Origin: Sulfurospirillum arcachonense
GTDB lineage: Bacteria > Campylobacterota > Campylobacteria > Campylobacterales > Sulfurospirillaceae
Direction of reading: 5' to 3'
DNA length: 5,121 nucleotides
Assembly (NCBI GenBank): GCA_015662785.1
Contig: DQTM01000100.1
Coordinates: forward strand, 1 to 5,121
The notes beneath the pieces were generated by a model. That model saw only the letters and a list, made by a program, of their open reading frames with translations. It was not told the DNA's origin and did not search any database. Positions 4,921 to 5,121 of the stretch are shown piece after piece. Within the stretch, counting starts at the first letter, position 1, and every line of letters begins with the position of its first letter. The position numbers and the translations under genes were made by a program.

Positions 4921-5115
4921 ATGGAAGAGATTAACATAGTTTGCCCATACTGTTGGCAAACTATAACTCTGTATCTTGACACTGATATAGGCTTTGAGAA
5001 AATCACTATTATCGAAGATTGCAGAGTCTGTTGTCGACCTATCGAGATTGACTATACTTCTGATTATGGTAAAATTAGAGATTATAGTTATCAACCAATA
5101 GATGGTAATAATTAA
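4921..5115 (+). CDS. CPXCG-motif cysteine-rich protein
   Basis: A complete 64-residue protein of the small CPXCG cysteine-rich family, about the usual length. CPYC (residues 8-11) and EDCRVCCRPIEI (32-43) give paired cysteines Cys8/Cys11 and Cys34/Cys37, with Cys38 beside them, probably a zinc-ribbon-like metal site. The glycine that normally follows the first pair is Trp12 here. The family has no established function. It starts one base after the ADP-ribosylglycohydrolase stop (TAA-T-ATG), with no clear ribosome site, so it is probably translated by coupling and belongs to the same operon. The window ends six bases after its stop, so further operon members or a terminator may lie beyond. Confidence 0.82.
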   Translation: MEEINIVCPYCWQTITLYLDTDIGFEKITIIEDCRVCCRPIEIDYTSDYGKIRDYSYQPIDGNN

Positions 5116-5121
5116 GATATA

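Noticed and set aside
4894..5094. Minus-strand open frame
   Set aside because: Antisense to the CPXCG gene, which has clear family cysteines on the plus strand.

Overview
This AT-rich, gene-dense window carries six complete bacterial protein genes with short, efficient gene junctions. I suspect a Campylobacterota-like host (Sulfurimonas, Sulfurovum or Arcobacter type). That rests only on base composition and the set of families present; no rRNA or other marker is in view, so the taxonomy is inference.

Left region (1-745), which looks accessory. Positions 20-88 match an integron attC recombination site: RYYYAAC and GTTRRRY boxes face each other, enclose an inner L-like stem with unpaired bases, and end in a variable hairpin. 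A reading frame entering from the left edge stops inside the left box, as cassette genes often do. In the slot just after attC, in the same orientation, lies a brnT-brnA type II toxin-antitoxin module. It has its own promoter, which looks leaderless, and two candidate operators. A perfect 12-bp stem terminator follows brnA. No second attC is visible before the next gene, so this may be the last cassette of an array, a cassette that lost its attC, or chromosomal sequence next to a lone attC.

Middle region (767-2307). Two genes on the minus strand form a tightly coupled pair. A small antibiotic-biosynthesis-monooxygenase (ABM) domain protein comes first, then a class II aldolase whose start codon overlaps the ABM stop codon. 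The aldolase resembles the N-terminal half of the bifunctional rhamnulose-phosphate aldolase/short-chain dehydrogenase proteins and ends where the dehydrogenase would begin.

Right region (2308-5115). Three plus-strand genes form a compact operon: a two-domain SagB/ThcOx-type nitroreductase, an ADP-ribosylglycohydrolase-fold protein of the J1-crystallin-like type with altered metal-binding motifs (4-bp ATGA overlap), and a 64-residue CPXCG-type zinc-ribbon-like protein (1-nt gap). The two operons diverge from a 99-bp region (2209-2307) holding a perfect TGACAT-N4-ATGTCA palindrome and a site resembling both a Fur box and an FNR box, so iron or redox control of one or both operons is a reasonable hypothesis.

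No RNA gene, CRISPR array or insertion sequence is visible. The least ordinary features are the attC-like site, the SagB-ARH-CPXCG operon with its non-canonical ARH active site, and the standalone aldolase half.
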